From positions 1 through 44,708 of the forward strand of contig DASSKF010000128.1 in NCBI GenBank assembly GCA_035690725.1: DNA of 44,708 nt, given 5' to 3'. Every line of letters starts with the position of its first letter. The stretch's first letter is position 1. The position numbers were made by a program, and so were the translations under genes. The notes below the pieces were generated by a model, which was given only the letters and a program-made list of their open reading frames with translations, did no database searches and had not been told where the DNA came from. Source of the DNA: DASSKF01 sp035690725 (GTDB taxonomy: Bacteria; Actinomycetota; Actinomycetes; Actinomycetales; Dermatophilaceae). Below are positions 24,322 through 31,928 of this stretch, in pieces.

Positions 24322-25761
24322 CTAGCTCGAGAAGTAGGCGGTCTTGTCGTGGGTGTAGAACTTCATCATCGTGTCGCCACCCTGCTCCTTGTAGGTCTGG
24401 GTGGACGAGTTGCGCATGCCGCCGAACGGGGCGTTCATCGCCATGCCGTTGGTCGACTGGTTCACCTTGACCAGACCGGCCTCGGCGTCGCGGGTGAACT
24501 GGATCGCCCGGCCGATGTCGCTCGTGACGATGCCGGCGGACAGGCCGAACTGGGTGCCGTTGACGACCCGGACCGCCTCGTCGTAGCCCGACACGGTGAG
24601 GAAGCCGAGCACCGGACCGAAGATCTCGTCCTGGGCCAGGCGGGAGGCCGGCTTGACCGAGGTGAAGACGGCGGGGCGGGCGAAGTAGCCGCCGGTGCCG
24701 TTCTCGCTCTTCAGCGGGGTCTCCAGCACGGCGCCGTCCTCGACGCCGACCTCGAGGTAGGACCGGTACTTGTCCAGCTGCGCCTCGGTGGCCAACGGTC
24801 CCGCGGTGACGCCGTCCTCGAGGCCGTTGCCCACGACGACGTCCCGGGCCCGCTCCATCACCCGGTCCAGCAGTCCGTCGGCGACCCGCTCGTCGACGAT
24901 GACCCGGGAGGTGCCGGTGCAGGCCTGCCCGGACAGGGAGAACGCCCCCTTGGCGATGATGCCGGCGGCCTTGTCCAGGTCCGCGTCGTCGAGGACGACG
25001 ATCGCGTTCTTGCCGCCCATCTCCAGCTGGCACCGGACCGATGCCCGGACCGACCGGTGGATGGCCTCGCCCACGGTGGTCGAGCCGGTGAACGTGACCG
25101 CGTCGACCCGCGGGTGGGACACGAGGGCGGAGCCCACCTCCGCGTGCCCGTGGACCAGGGCGAGCGCGCTGCCGGGGACGCCGGCCTCGAGCAGGGCCTC
25201 GACGAGGCGCTGCCCCAGCAGCGGGGTGACCTCACTGGGCTTGAAGACCACGCCGTTGCCGGCGGCCAGTGCGGGCCCGAGCTTGCGGGAGGGGATGTTG
25301 AGCGGGAAGTTCCACGGGGTGATGGCCGCGACGACGCCCACCGGCTGGCGGACCGTCATCACCAGGTTGCCCTCGGTCGAGGGGAAGGTCTCCCCCGTCA
25401 GGCGCAGGCTCTCACCGGCGAAGTAGCGCAGGTTCTGCGGCGTGCGCCGGGTCTCCATCCGCGCCTCGGCCAGGGTCTTGCCCTCTTCGCGGACGAGCTC
25501 GACGGCGAGCGAGTCGGCCTGCGCCGCCAGGATGTCCGCGGCCCTGATGAGGACGTCGGCGCGCGCCTCGGGGGCCTTCGCGGCCCACTCGCGGTAGTGC
25601 TCGGCGACATGGTCCACCGCCTCGTTGACGTCGGACGCCCGGGAGTCCGGGGCCACGGAGACGACCTCGTCGTTCTGGGCGGGGTTGCGCCGCTCGAACG
25701 AACGCGTGGATCCGGAGCCCGTCCACCCGCCGCCGATGTAGTTGCCTCGTAGTTCCGTCAT
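24322..25761 (-). CDS. NAD(P)-dependent aldehyde dehydrogenase
   Basis: A 479-aa ALDH-superfamily enzyme, normal length. Catalytic Cys281 is in SGQACTGTS, the general-base Glu247 in QLEMGGKN, and the coenzyme-binding ITPWNFPLN segment near 147-155. The closest general pattern is the ketoglutarate-semialdehyde / succinate-semialdehyde type, judged from the C-terminal KFYTHDKTAYF tail, but substrate is not certain. It overlaps the ferredoxin-reductase gene by 4 nt (ATGA). In context it probably oxidises an aldehyde released by the diiron oxidase. Confidence 0.85.
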   Translation of the reverse strand: MTELRGNYIGGGWTGSGSTRSFERRNPAQNDEVVSVAPDSRASDVNEAVDHVAEHYREWAAKAPEARADVLIRAADILAAQADSLAVELVREEGKTLAEARMETRRTPQNLRYFAGESLRLTGETFPSTEGNLVMTVRQPVGVVAAITPWNFPLNIPSRKLGPALAAGNGVVFKPSEVTPLLGQRLVEALLEAGVPGSALALVHGHAEVGSALVSHPRVDAVTFTGSTTVGEAIHRSVRASVRCQLEMGGKNAIVVLDDADLDKAAGIIAKGAFSLSGQACTGTSRVIVDERVADGLLDRVMERARDVVVGNGLEDGVTAGPLATEAQLDKYRSYLEVGVEDGAVLETPLKSENGTGGYFARPAVFTSVKPASRLAQDEIFGPVLGFLTVSGYDEAVRVVNGTQFGLSAGIVTSDIGRAIQFTRDAEAGLVKVNQSTNGMAMNAPFGGMRNSSTQTYKEQGGDTMMKFYTHDKTAYFSS

Positions 25762-26972
25762 GCCATCTCCAATGCCTCGAACAGGTCGCTCTCGGGGTCA
25801 GACAGGTTGGCCACCGGGACGCTCACCCCGGCCGAGATGAGCTCGCGGGCGAGCATGATGTCCTCGGCGCGATCGACCGCGAACGCCGCGCGGATGCTGC
25901 CGTCCCGGAGGAAGAACGCGGTGAACTCCTCGCTCCCGGGCTGCCCGCGGAAGACGATCTCGTCGGCGGGGTCGGGGTGGCCGACGCACTGCAGGTTGTG
26001 GCCGAACTGGTCCGACCAGAACCAGTGCGGGTCGCTGAAGGTCGCGTCGCGGCCGACCATGTTCTGGGCCGCGACCGCCGCCTGCTTGCTCGCACTGTCG
26101 AAGTGCTCGACCCGGAGGCGGGTGTCGTACAGGGGGTGGTAGTGGTTCGCGACGTCGCCCACGGCATACACGTTGGGGACGCTGGTGCGGCAGCGCTCGT
26201 CCACGAGGATGCCGTTGCCCACGGCCAGCCCGGACGCCTCGGCCACTTCCTGGTTGGGCACGATCCCGATGGCCACGACGACGACGTCACCGCGGACCTC
26301 GCCGTCCGCAGTGTCGACGACGACCTCGTCACCGGCGACGCGCACGTCCGTCACGGACGTGCCCAGGCGCAGGTCGACGCCCGCACGGCGTTGGATCTCG
26401 CCACAGACACCGCCGAGCCGGTCACCGAGCACCCGCTGCAACGGGGCCGCCTCGGCCTCGAGCACGGTGACCGAGGCCCCGAGCTGCAGCGCGCTGGAGG
26501 CGACCTCGGCGCCGATGAAACCGGCTCCCACGATCACCACGCGAGCTCCGGGGCGGATGTCGTCGCGGAGCCGGTCGGCGTCCGCCTTCGTCCGCAGGTG
26601 GTGGATGCGCGGGCTCGGCGGCGCGGGCAGGGTCCGCGGCCGGCCGCCGGTCGCGAGCAGGACGGCGTCGGCGGTGAGCGACGATCCGTCGGCCAGCTCC
26701 ACCGCGCCCGCGCTCGTGTCGACCCGCGTCACGGTGACACCGGTGCGGACGTCGACGCCGTTGGCCTCGGTCCAGGCCGGCGGCAGCAGCCACAGCGAGG
26801 ACTCGTCCCTGTCGGTGAGGTACTCCTTGGACAGGGGCGGTCGCTGGTAGGGGGCCTCCACCTCGTCGCCGAGGAGGACGATCGAGCCGTCGTAACCCCG
26901 CCGCCGCAGGGTGCGGGTGGCCACCGAGGCACCCTGGCCGGCGCCGACGATGACGATCCGGTCGGCGCTCAC
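25758..26972 (-). CDS. FAD-dependent ferredoxin reductase
   Basis: A 404-aa NAD(P)H:rubredoxin/ferredoxin reductase. FAD motif VIVGAGQGAS near residues 7-16, NAD(P)H motif VVIVGAGFIGAEVAS near 145-159, and the second FAD segment VYAVGDVANH near 270-279. This is the class that feeds electrons into Rieske ferredoxins of oxygenase systems. It overlaps the upstream Rieske ferredoxin (ATGA) and the downstream aldehyde dehydrogenase (ATGA), so the three are translationally coupled. Confidence 0.9.
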   Translation of the reverse strand: MSADRIVIVGAGQGASVATRTLRRRGYDGSIVLLGDEVEAPYQRPPLSKEYLTDRDESSLWLLPPAWTEANGVDVRTGVTVTRVDTSAGAVELADGSSLTADAVLLATGGRPRTLPAPPSPRIHHLRTKADADRLRDDIRPGARVVIVGAGFIGAEVASSALQLGASVTVLEAEAAPLQRVLGDRLGGVCGEIQRRAGVDLRLGTSVTDVRVAGDEVVVDTADGEVRGDVVVVAIGIVPNQEVAEASGLAVGNGILVDERCRTSVPNVYAVGDVANHYHPLYDTRLRVEHFDSASKQAAVAAQNMVGRDATFSDPHWFWSDQFGHNLQCVGHPDPADEIVFRGQPGSEEFTAFFLRDGSIRAAFAVDRAEDIMLARELISAGVSVPVANLSDPESDLFEALEMA

Positions 26973-27295
26973 GAGACCACCGCCTCCCGCTCGACGCAGA
27001 CGCTGATGGTGCCGTCGTCACCGACCCGGACCGGGTAGGTCGGCTGGCAGCCCTCCTGGTCGACCGGTTCGCCGGTCTCCGGGTCGAACTTCCACTGGTG
27101 ACCGGGGCAGACGATCTTGCCGAAGAGCACGGCGCCCTTGCTCAGGTTGCGCTGCTCGTGGATGCAGATGTCGTTGAGGGCGTACACGTTGCCGTTGATG
27201 TAGAACAAGGCCACAGGAGTGCCGTCGACCTCGACGGCCTTCTTCTTGCGGACCTTGAGGTCGGCCACGGAGGCAACCTCGTGCCATTGCGCCAT
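26969..27295 (-). CDS. Rieske [2Fe-2S] ferredoxin
   Basis: A 108-aa Rieske ferredoxin of the biphenyl-dioxygenase/NirD kind, with ligands in CIHEQ (near residues 44-48) and CPGHQW (near 63-68). The compact size fits an electron carrier between the adjacent reductase and a terminal oxidase. Start ATG at 27295 with GGAG-type site upstream. A perfect 13-bp hairpin (27337-27371) stands between it and the diiron-protein gene upstream. Confidence 0.9.
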   Translation of the reverse strand: MAQWHEVASVADLKVRKKKAVEVDGTPVALFYINGNVYALNDICIHEQRNLSKGAVLFGKIVCPGHQWKFDPETGEPVDQEGCQPTYPVRVGDDGTISVCVEREAVVS

Positions 27296-27336
27296 GGTGG
27301 CTCCTGTCGAGCGGGGCCGGTTCGGCCCGATGCTGA

Positions 27337-27371
27337 CGGTGGGCGGGCCCGACGTGCCGGCCCGCCCACCG
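27337..27371 (-). terminator. intra-operon hairpin (attenuator or terminator)
   Basis: Perfect 13-bp arms CGGTGGGCGGGCC and GGCCCGCCCACCG with a 9-nt loop, 25 nt after the stop of the diiron-oxidase gene and 42 nt before the Rieske start. It may partly terminate transcription or protect the upstream mRNA, giving more oxidase than reductase. Confidence 0.65.
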
Positions 27372-27395
27372 TGAGGGCTGGGTACTGCTGGTGAC

Positions 27396-28118
27396 TCAGG
27401 CCGCGGACGTCTTGGCCAGGTCCGGTGCGACGTACTGGTCGTAGAGCGCGCGGGTGTAGCTGAACCGCATCTCCGCGCCCCAGCGGACGTAGTCGAGGCA
27501 GCGCTGCTGCAGCTCCGGGGTGTTCGCGCCCTCGAGCACGATCTGGTAGCCCCGCTCCCCGTGCACCTCGTCCGAGGTGATGTGCAGGTCGAAGAACTCG
27601 ATCTCGTCCTCGTTGAAGCCGTAGGCCTCGCGCAGCGGCACGATCTGCTTCTTGTAGATGGCCGGCACCTGCGACTCGAGTCCGACGACCAGCGCGGCGG
27701 TCGCCACCACGTAGTGCTCCCGCATCGCCGTGGCGTAGCACCAGGCCTGCAGCCCGCGGGTGACCGCGTTCATGTTGTTCGGGTCCTCGATGCGCTCGCG
27801 GGTCGTCCCGCAGGCCTCGGCGAACCGGATCAGCAGGTCGGTGTGGCGGATGTCGGCGAGCTCCTCCTCGTACATGTTCTGCAGGAGGAAGTCCTTGGCA
27901 TCGGTCAGGTGGTCCGGCGTGTTGCCGTAGATGTAGCCCAGGTAGTCGGCGAACGGGCCGACGTAGTGGTAGTGGTTCTCCGCCCAGCGGGCGAAGTGGT
28001 GCCGCTGCAGCTCACCGTCTGCCCAGGCCTGGCTGAAGGAGGCGTTCGCCGCCTCCCGGCCCTTGATGGCGTCCTGCAGTGCGGTGCGGAAGTCGTCCTT
28101 CGAGAGGAGGTCAGCCAT
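27396..28118 (-). CDS. heme-oxygenase-like diiron oxidase (CADD/TenA-PqqC fold)
   Basis: A 240-aa all-helical protein. All six diiron ligands of the heme-oxygenase-like oxidase group are visible: Glu85-x6-His92, Glu148, and His179-x3-Asp183-x2-His186. The distances between groups (56 and 31 residues) are nearly those of the chlamydial protein CADD (54 and 32). TenA and PqqC, which share the fold, lack this set. Lys156/157 lie near the CADD catalytic lysine position. Known members cleave or oxidise amino acids and amines, or make p-aminobenzoate from their own tyrosine. ATG at 28118 with AAAGGTGAG. First gene of an operon with two Rieske proteins and a reductase. Confidence 0.85.
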   Translation of the reverse strand: MADLLSKDDFRTALQDAIKGREAANASFSQAWADGELQRHHFARWAENHYHYVGPFADYLGYIYGNTPDHLTDAKDFLLQNMYEEELADIRHTDLLIRFAEACGTTRERIEDPNNMNAVTRGLQAWCYATAMREHYVVATAALVVGLESQVPAIYKKQIVPLREAYGFNEDEIEFFDLHITSDEVHGERGYQIVLEGANTPELQQRCLDYVRWGAEMRFSYTRALYDQYVAPDLAKTSAA

Positions 28119-28230
28119 GGTTTCTCACCTTTCTTGCGTCATCCGATCGGCACAACAGGGCGTGTGCGAACGTCGGCTCTCATCGACGGTCTCGACGCTA
28201 GGCGCCCGGAGGGGCCCGATCTACGGGCAA

Positions 28231-28269
28231 CCTGCACAGGTGTCGGCCGATTCTTCCGTGCACTTGCAC
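28231..28269. promoter_or_regulatory. paired short palindromes in divergent promoter region
   Basis: CCTGCACAGG at 28231-28240 and GTGCACTTGCAC at 28258-28269 in the 190-nt gap between the leftward diiron-oxidase operon and the rightward DUF1275 gene. The string ACAGGTG-N5-CGATTC at 28236-28253 is repeated with the same spacing at 14549-14566, inside the MFS/permease inverted repeat, so one regulator may act at both. Confidence 0.4.
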
Positions 28270-28308
28270 TGAAGCAGGGCGTCGACCGGTCTGGCACGCT
28301 CGGGCCCT

Positions 28309-29052
28309 GTGACTCCCCCATCCAACGCGGCGCCGCCGCATGTCGATCCCGCACCGGTCACGCGCGCGCCGGAGGCGGTGGACGCGAGCCGGGACCGCAA
28401 CCACCTGGTCGTCCTGCTCGGCGTCACCAGCGGAGCCACCGACGCGATCGGCTTCCTCGCCCTCGGCAGCGCGTTCACCAGTGTCATGACCGGCAACATG
28501 GTCCTGCTGGGCATCGCCGCCGCCCACCAGAACCTGCGCGACCTGGCCCTGGTCGCCGTCGCCATCGGGTCCTACGTCACCGGTGCGGCCGTCGGCGCCC
28601 GCGTGTGCGGCACCCACCAGGAGGGGGACGGGGTCTGGCCGGCCGGCGTGACCCGGGGCCTGCGGGTGGAGCTCGTGCTGTTCAGCCTCTTCGCGGTGGC
28701 GTGGTGGGTCCTCGGCTCCCAGCCCGCGGAACACTTCTTCCTGCCGCTGCTCGCGGTCAACGCCGCCGCGCTCGGGATCCAGAGCAGCGCGATCCAGCGC
28801 TTCGGCGTCTCCGGCCTGTCGACCACCTACCTGACCGGGACCCTCACCTCGGTGACCATCCGCCTCGTGTCCGGCAAGGGGATCCGGGCGGTCCGGCACT
28901 CGGTGGCCATCCTCGGCGGCCTGATCGCCGGGGCGGCGATCGGTGCCACCCTGGTCCGCTTCGCGCCGGTCGCCGTGCCGCTCATCCAGCTGCTCACGGT
29001 CGGCGCGGTGCTCGTGCTCGTCCGGCTCCGCCGCTCGCGCTGGGCCACGTGA
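28309..29052 (+). CDS. DUF1275 (YoaK-type) membrane protein
   Basis: A 247-aa membrane protein with about six helices. The family signature is SAFTSVMTGNMVLLG near residues 58-72, preceded by GATDAIGFLALG, and a second related element TYLTGTLTSV near 172-181 in the second half. No biochemical function is established for DUF1275. GTG at 28309. Its stop overlaps the next gene (TGATG), and the gene is divergent from the diiron-oxidase operon. Confidence 0.85.
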   Translation: MTPPSNAAPPHVDPAPVTRAPEAVDASRDRNHLVVLLGVTSGATDAIGFLALGSAFTSVMTGNMVLLGIAAAHQNLRDLALVAVAIGSYVTGAAVGARVCGTHQEGDGVWPAGVTRGLRVELVLFSLFAVAWWVLGSQPAEHFFLPLLAVNAAALGIQSSAIQRFGVSGLSTTYLTGTLTSVTIRLVSGKGIRAVRHSVAILGGLIAGAAIGATLVRFAPVAVPLIQLLTVGAVLVLVRLRRSRWAT

Positions 29053-29384
29053 TGGAGGCACGCCAGCGGGAGCTCGTCCTGGTCGCCGTGCCCGCCGAGT
29101 GGGTGCACACCCTCGTCGACCACGGCGCCGGCCCCGGGAGCCCGCGCGCGGGCTGGGGCCCGGTCCTGCAGGTGGGCCCGGAGGCGGAGGTCCTCCTCGC
29201 GGTCGACCTGCGCGGCCCGGCGGTGCACCGCCTCGCCGAGCTGGTCGCCGGCCCTGCCGGTGCGGAGCTCCGGGTGGCGGTGCTCGAGACCGGCTCCTGG
29301 CAGCCGTTGTCCGTGCGGGGCCTCGACGGGCCCGCCGTGGCCCGGGTGGTGCAGGAGCGCCTGGCCGGGAGTGCCGATGAGTGA
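29052..29384 (+). CDS. hypothetical protein, 110 aa
   Basis: I do not recognise this protein. It is 110 aa with no membrane helix or signal peptide; alternating beta-like and helical stretches (LVLVAVPAEWVHTLVDHG, EVLLAVDLRGPAVHRLAEL, ELRVAVLETGSWQPLSVRG) suggest a small alpha/beta domain. ATG at 29052 overlaps the DUF1275 stop, and its 3' end overlaps the LDH2-family gene by 8 nt, so it is expressed with both. Codon use matches its neighbours, supporting a real gene. Confidence 0.65.
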   Translation: MEARQRELVLVAVPAEWVHTLVDHGAGPGSPRAGWGPVLQVGPEAEVLLAVDLRGPAVHRLAELVAGPAGAELRVAVLETGSWQPLSVRGLDGPAVARVVQERLAGSADE

Positions 29385-30438
29385 CCCGGTGCGGGTGCGC
29401 CCCCAGGTGCTCGCGGACTTCGCGCGCAGCGCGCTGACGACAGTCGGTATGCCGTCCGAGCACGCGGGCTGGGCCGCCGAGGGGATGCTCTGGGCGGACC
29501 TGCGCCACCTGGCGGCGCACGGCGTGGCCGGCAAGCTGCCCCAGTGCGTCGGGCGCATCCGGGCCGGGGGAACCAACGCCCGACCGCAGCTGCGCACGGT
29601 GAAGGACTTCGGCGCGGCGGTGTCGCTCGACGGTGACGGCGCCTGGGGGCAGGTGGCCGGTGTGGCCGCGATGGACCTGGCCACGGAGCGCGCACTGGCG
29701 CACGGAGTCGGCCTGGTGACCGTGCGCTGCACCAGCTCCGCGGCGGCGATGGGCCACTACGCGTGGCGCGCCGCGCAGCGTGGGACCGTCGCGCTGGCCC
29801 TCACCAACGGCCCGGCCCTCGTCGCCGCACCCGAGGGGAACACCCGGGTGGTCGGGAACCAGGGACACGCGATCGCCTGCCCCGACGGCGCCGGCGGGAC
29901 CGTCCTCTACGACTCGGCCACCACCCTGATGTCCACCGGGGCGATGGAGACGGCGCACGAGCAGGGTGCCGAGCTGCCCGTCGGGGTGTTGCGGGACCGC
30001 CACGGACGGCCGACCCGCGACCCGGCCGAGTGGGCCGTCGGCCTGCTGGAGCCGATCGGCGGCCACCACGGCTTCGGGCTCAGTGTCGGTCTGGAGGTCC
30101 TGACCGGTCTCCTCGCCGGCGGCGACCGGTTCGGCGCCACGGTGGGCATGCCGGGCGAGCTCGGTGAACCGCAGGGCGTGAGCCTGTCCATGGTCGCGAT
30201 CCGGGTCGACCTGGCGTCGGGAGCAGAGGAGTTCGGGCGTGCCGTGTCGACGTTCCGCCGACAGGTTCGGCAGTCGGGGCCGGAGGACGGCCTCGCTCCC
30301 CGGCTCCCGGGGGAGCGGGGCGAGGGCCGGGCGGGTGCGGCACTCCGCGACGGCGTCCTGCTCAGCACCGCACAGCTCGAGCGCCTCCGCCGCGTCGGGA
30401 CCGACCTCGGCCTCGACGACCTCCGGGTGGGCGGTTAG
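29377..30438 (+). CDS. LDH2/MDH2-family NAD(P)H oxidoreductase
   Basis: A 353-aa member of the malate/L-lactate (LDH2), ureidoglycolate and delta1-piperideine-2-carboxylate dehydrogenase family. Catalytic His48 is in LAAHGVAG, with MGHYAW near 125 and the C-terminal GGHHGFGLSVGLEVLTG near 228-244. The usual LGTNPI coenzyme loop reads VGNQGHAIA, a departure that may change cofactor or substrate preference. Start ATG at 29377, inside the previous gene. The last 4 nt overlap the convergent small gene. Substrate not determinable from sequence. Confidence 0.8.
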   Translation: MSDPVRVRPQVLADFARSALTTVGMPSEHAGWAAEGMLWADLRHLAAHGVAGKLPQCVGRIRAGGTNARPQLRTVKDFGAAVSLDGDGAWGQVAGVAAMDLATERALAHGVGLVTVRCTSSAAAMGHYAWRAAQRGTVALALTNGPALVAAPEGNTRVVGNQGHAIACPDGAGGTVLYDSATTLMSTGAMETAHEQGAELPVGVLRDRHGRPTRDPAEWAVGLLEPIGGHHGFGLSVGLEVLTGLLAGGDRFGATVGMPGELGEPQGVSLSMVAIRVDLASGAEEFGRAVSTFRRQVRQSGPEDGLAPRLPGERGEGRAGAALRDGVLLSTAQLERLRRVGTDLGLDDLRVGG

Positions 30439-30680
30439 GCCTGCTTGGCGACCGGGTGCTCGGTCAGCACCTGGTCACTGAACAGGCTGGCGTGGTGCTT
30501 GGCCGCCTCGTGGGCGAAGCCCTGGGCGTTCAGGAAGTGGCCCCGCGCGATGTGGGCGTGGTGCGCGGCCTGCACGTGCTGCCCCAGCTCGGAGTGCTGG
30601 GCGGCCTCCCGGTAGTGGGCAACGGCTCGTTCCAGCTCTGCGGCGGCCACGGTGTACTGCTGGGCGGATCGGTCGGCCAT
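30435..30680 (-). CDS. small His/Ala-rich helical protein
   Basis: An 81-aa protein, unrecognised, almost wholly helical and rich in Ala, His and Gln (repeated HAHIARGHF, HEAAKHH, AQHSELGQH). The ATG at 30680 has GAAGGGAA upstream. It is divergent from the tandem universal stress protein and shares the intergenic DosR-like box, so hypoxia or dormancy control is plausible. The His content could bind metal, but no defined motif is present. Confidence 0.6.
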   Translation of the reverse strand: MADRSAQQYTVAAAELERAVAHYREAAQHSELGQHVQAAHHAHIARGHFLNAQGFAHEAAKHHASLFSDQVLTEHPVAKQA

Positions 30681-30811
30681 GGCGGATTCCCTTCAGGATC
30701 ACGGATGGATCCCCGGACGGTAGCGAGCCGCGGAAACCGGCGGGAATGGACAGCAAGCTGCGACTGGCCACGGGAAACTGTGCACTTTGCCACTGCCACC
30801 CGCACCGGAAA

Positions 30812-30825
30812 GGGACTTGAGTCCC
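30812..30825. promoter_or_regulatory. DosR/DevR-like box
   Basis: GGGACTTGAGTCCC: 12 of 14 positions fit the core of the mycobacterial DosR consensus GGGACTWWAGTCCC by symmetry (6-nt perfect arms) with one W position replaced by G. It lies 123 nt before the universal stress protein start and 132 nt before the divergent small gene. A half-site GGGACT recurs at 30837-30842. Confidence 0.6.
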
Positions 30826-30863
30826 TGGTGAGGACCGGGACTCGCGGGCACCATGGGTCTCGG

Positions 30864-30890
30864 GGCACCGCGGGCACCGCGGGCACCTCG
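30864..30890. repeat. three tandem 9-nt repeats
   Basis: GGCACCGCG, GGCACCGCG, GGCACCTCG in the leader of the universal stress protein gene. Possibly replication slippage; no function evident. Confidence 0.6.
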
Positions 30891-30947
30891 CACCGCTCCG
30901 CACGAGGGCTCCGGGGCCAGCGCCACGGGAAGAGGAGTTGAGCTGAA

Positions 30948-31865
30948 GTGAGTACCGTTCCACCGGACAGCATCGTCGTCGGCATCGACGGGTCACCCTC
31001 GAGCGACGCTGCGCTCGACTGGGCCGTCCGCGAGGCCCTGCGCCTGGGGCGTCCGCTGCACCTGCTGCACGCGCGCGGCCTGGACAACTGGTGGTATGCC
31101 GCCGGGAGCCCGACGCCGGACGAGGTCGACGAGAAGCTGCACGACGACATGCTGTCGCGGCGCCTCGAGCAGGTGCGCTCGGTGGCGCCCGACGTGGACG
31201 TCACCAGCGAGGCGTCGACCGACAACGCCGCACCGGCCCTGGTCCGCGAGTCCGAGCGCGCCCACAGCCTCGTGCTCGGCGCCCGGGGCCACGGCGCCGT
31301 CCGGGGCGCGCTGCTCGGGTCGGTCTCCAGCCAGGTCACGGCCCACGCCCGGTGCCCCGTCGTGGTCCTGCGGGCACCGTTGTCCGAGCTCAGTGCCCAG
31401 GGTCCGGTCGTCGTCGGGGTGGACGGGTCCCGCGTCTCCGAGGCCGCGGTGGACTACGCGTTCCGGCGCGCAGCGGCCAGTGACGCCGAGCTGGTGGCCG
31501 TCCACGCGTGGTGGGTCGACCAGGACGGCGACCAGCGCTGGCTGGCCCCCTTCCCCCGCCAGCAGGCCGAGTTCGTGGAGTCCAAGCACCGGTTGGCCGC
31601 CGAGGCGCTGGAGCCGTGGCGGGCCAGCTACCCGAACGTGCGGGTCCGCGGCGAGGTCGTCCGCCGGCACCCGGTCGACGCGCTGGTGCACGCCTCGATG
31701 AACGCGCAGATGCTGGTCGTGGGCAGCCGGGGCCGCGGCGGCTTCCGGGGCCTGCTCCTCGGTTCGGTGAGCCTGCGCTCGCTGCAGCACGCGCACTGCC
31801 CCGTCGCCGTGGTCCGTCCCGGCACCGATCGGGAACACCTGGCCGACACGGCCGACCCGGCCTGA
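30948..31865 (+). CDS. tandem-domain universal stress protein
   Basis: A 305-aa protein of two UspA domains (residues about 6-145 and 153-293), each starting with a VVGIDGS / VVGVDGS strand and ending with an ATP-binding G-x2-G-x9-GS loop: GARGHGAVRGALLGS and GSRGRGGFRGLLLGS. Tandem ATP-binding USPs of this build in mycobacteria belong to the DosR dormancy regulon. GTG at 30948 with AGAGGAG about 11 nt upstream. The DosR-like box at 30812 supports hypoxia or nitric-oxide control here too (inference). Confidence 0.9.
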   Translation: MSTVPPDSIVVGIDGSPSSDAALDWAVREALRLGRPLHLLHARGLDNWWYAAGSPTPDEVDEKLHDDMLSRRLEQVRSVAPDVDVTSEASTDNAAPALVRESERAHSLVLGARGHGAVRGALLGSVSSQVTAHARCPVVVLRAPLSELSAQGPVVVGVDGSRVSEAAVDYAFRRAAASDAELVAVHAWWVDQDGDQRWLAPFPRQQAEFVESKHRLAAEALEPWRASYPNVRVRGEVVRRHPVDALVHASMNAQMLVVGSRGRGGFRGLLLGSVSLRSLQHAHCPVAVVRPGTDREHLADTADPA

Positions 31866-31867
31866 GC

Positions 31868-31919
31868 CACCGGCCCGAGTCACCGGCCGACGTCACCGGC
31901 CCGAGTCACCGGCCGGAGG
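31868..31919. repeat. four tandem 13-nt repeats between convergent genes
   Basis: Units at 31868, 31881, 31894 and 31907 begin CACCGGCC; units one and three are identical (CACCGGCCCGAGT), two and four differ at the end. They fill the gap between the universal stress protein and patD stops and could form GGCC-based stems acting as a terminator. Confidence 0.7.
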
Positions 31920-31928
31920 CGTCGCCGC

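Noticed and set aside
21766..28118. A conventional Rieske ring-hydroxylating dioxygenase operon
   Set aside because: Ferredoxins and reductase are present but no alpha or beta oxygenase subunit is encoded; the only oxidase candidate is the heme-oxygenase-like diiron protein.
27396..28118. Annotation as thiaminase TenA or PqqC
   Set aside because: The fold is shared, but the six-residue diiron ligand pattern is complete and no thiamine or pqq gene is near.
31868..31919. Possible CRISPR-like array
   Set aside because: Units are 13 nt, directly adjacent, with no spacers and no cas genes nearby.
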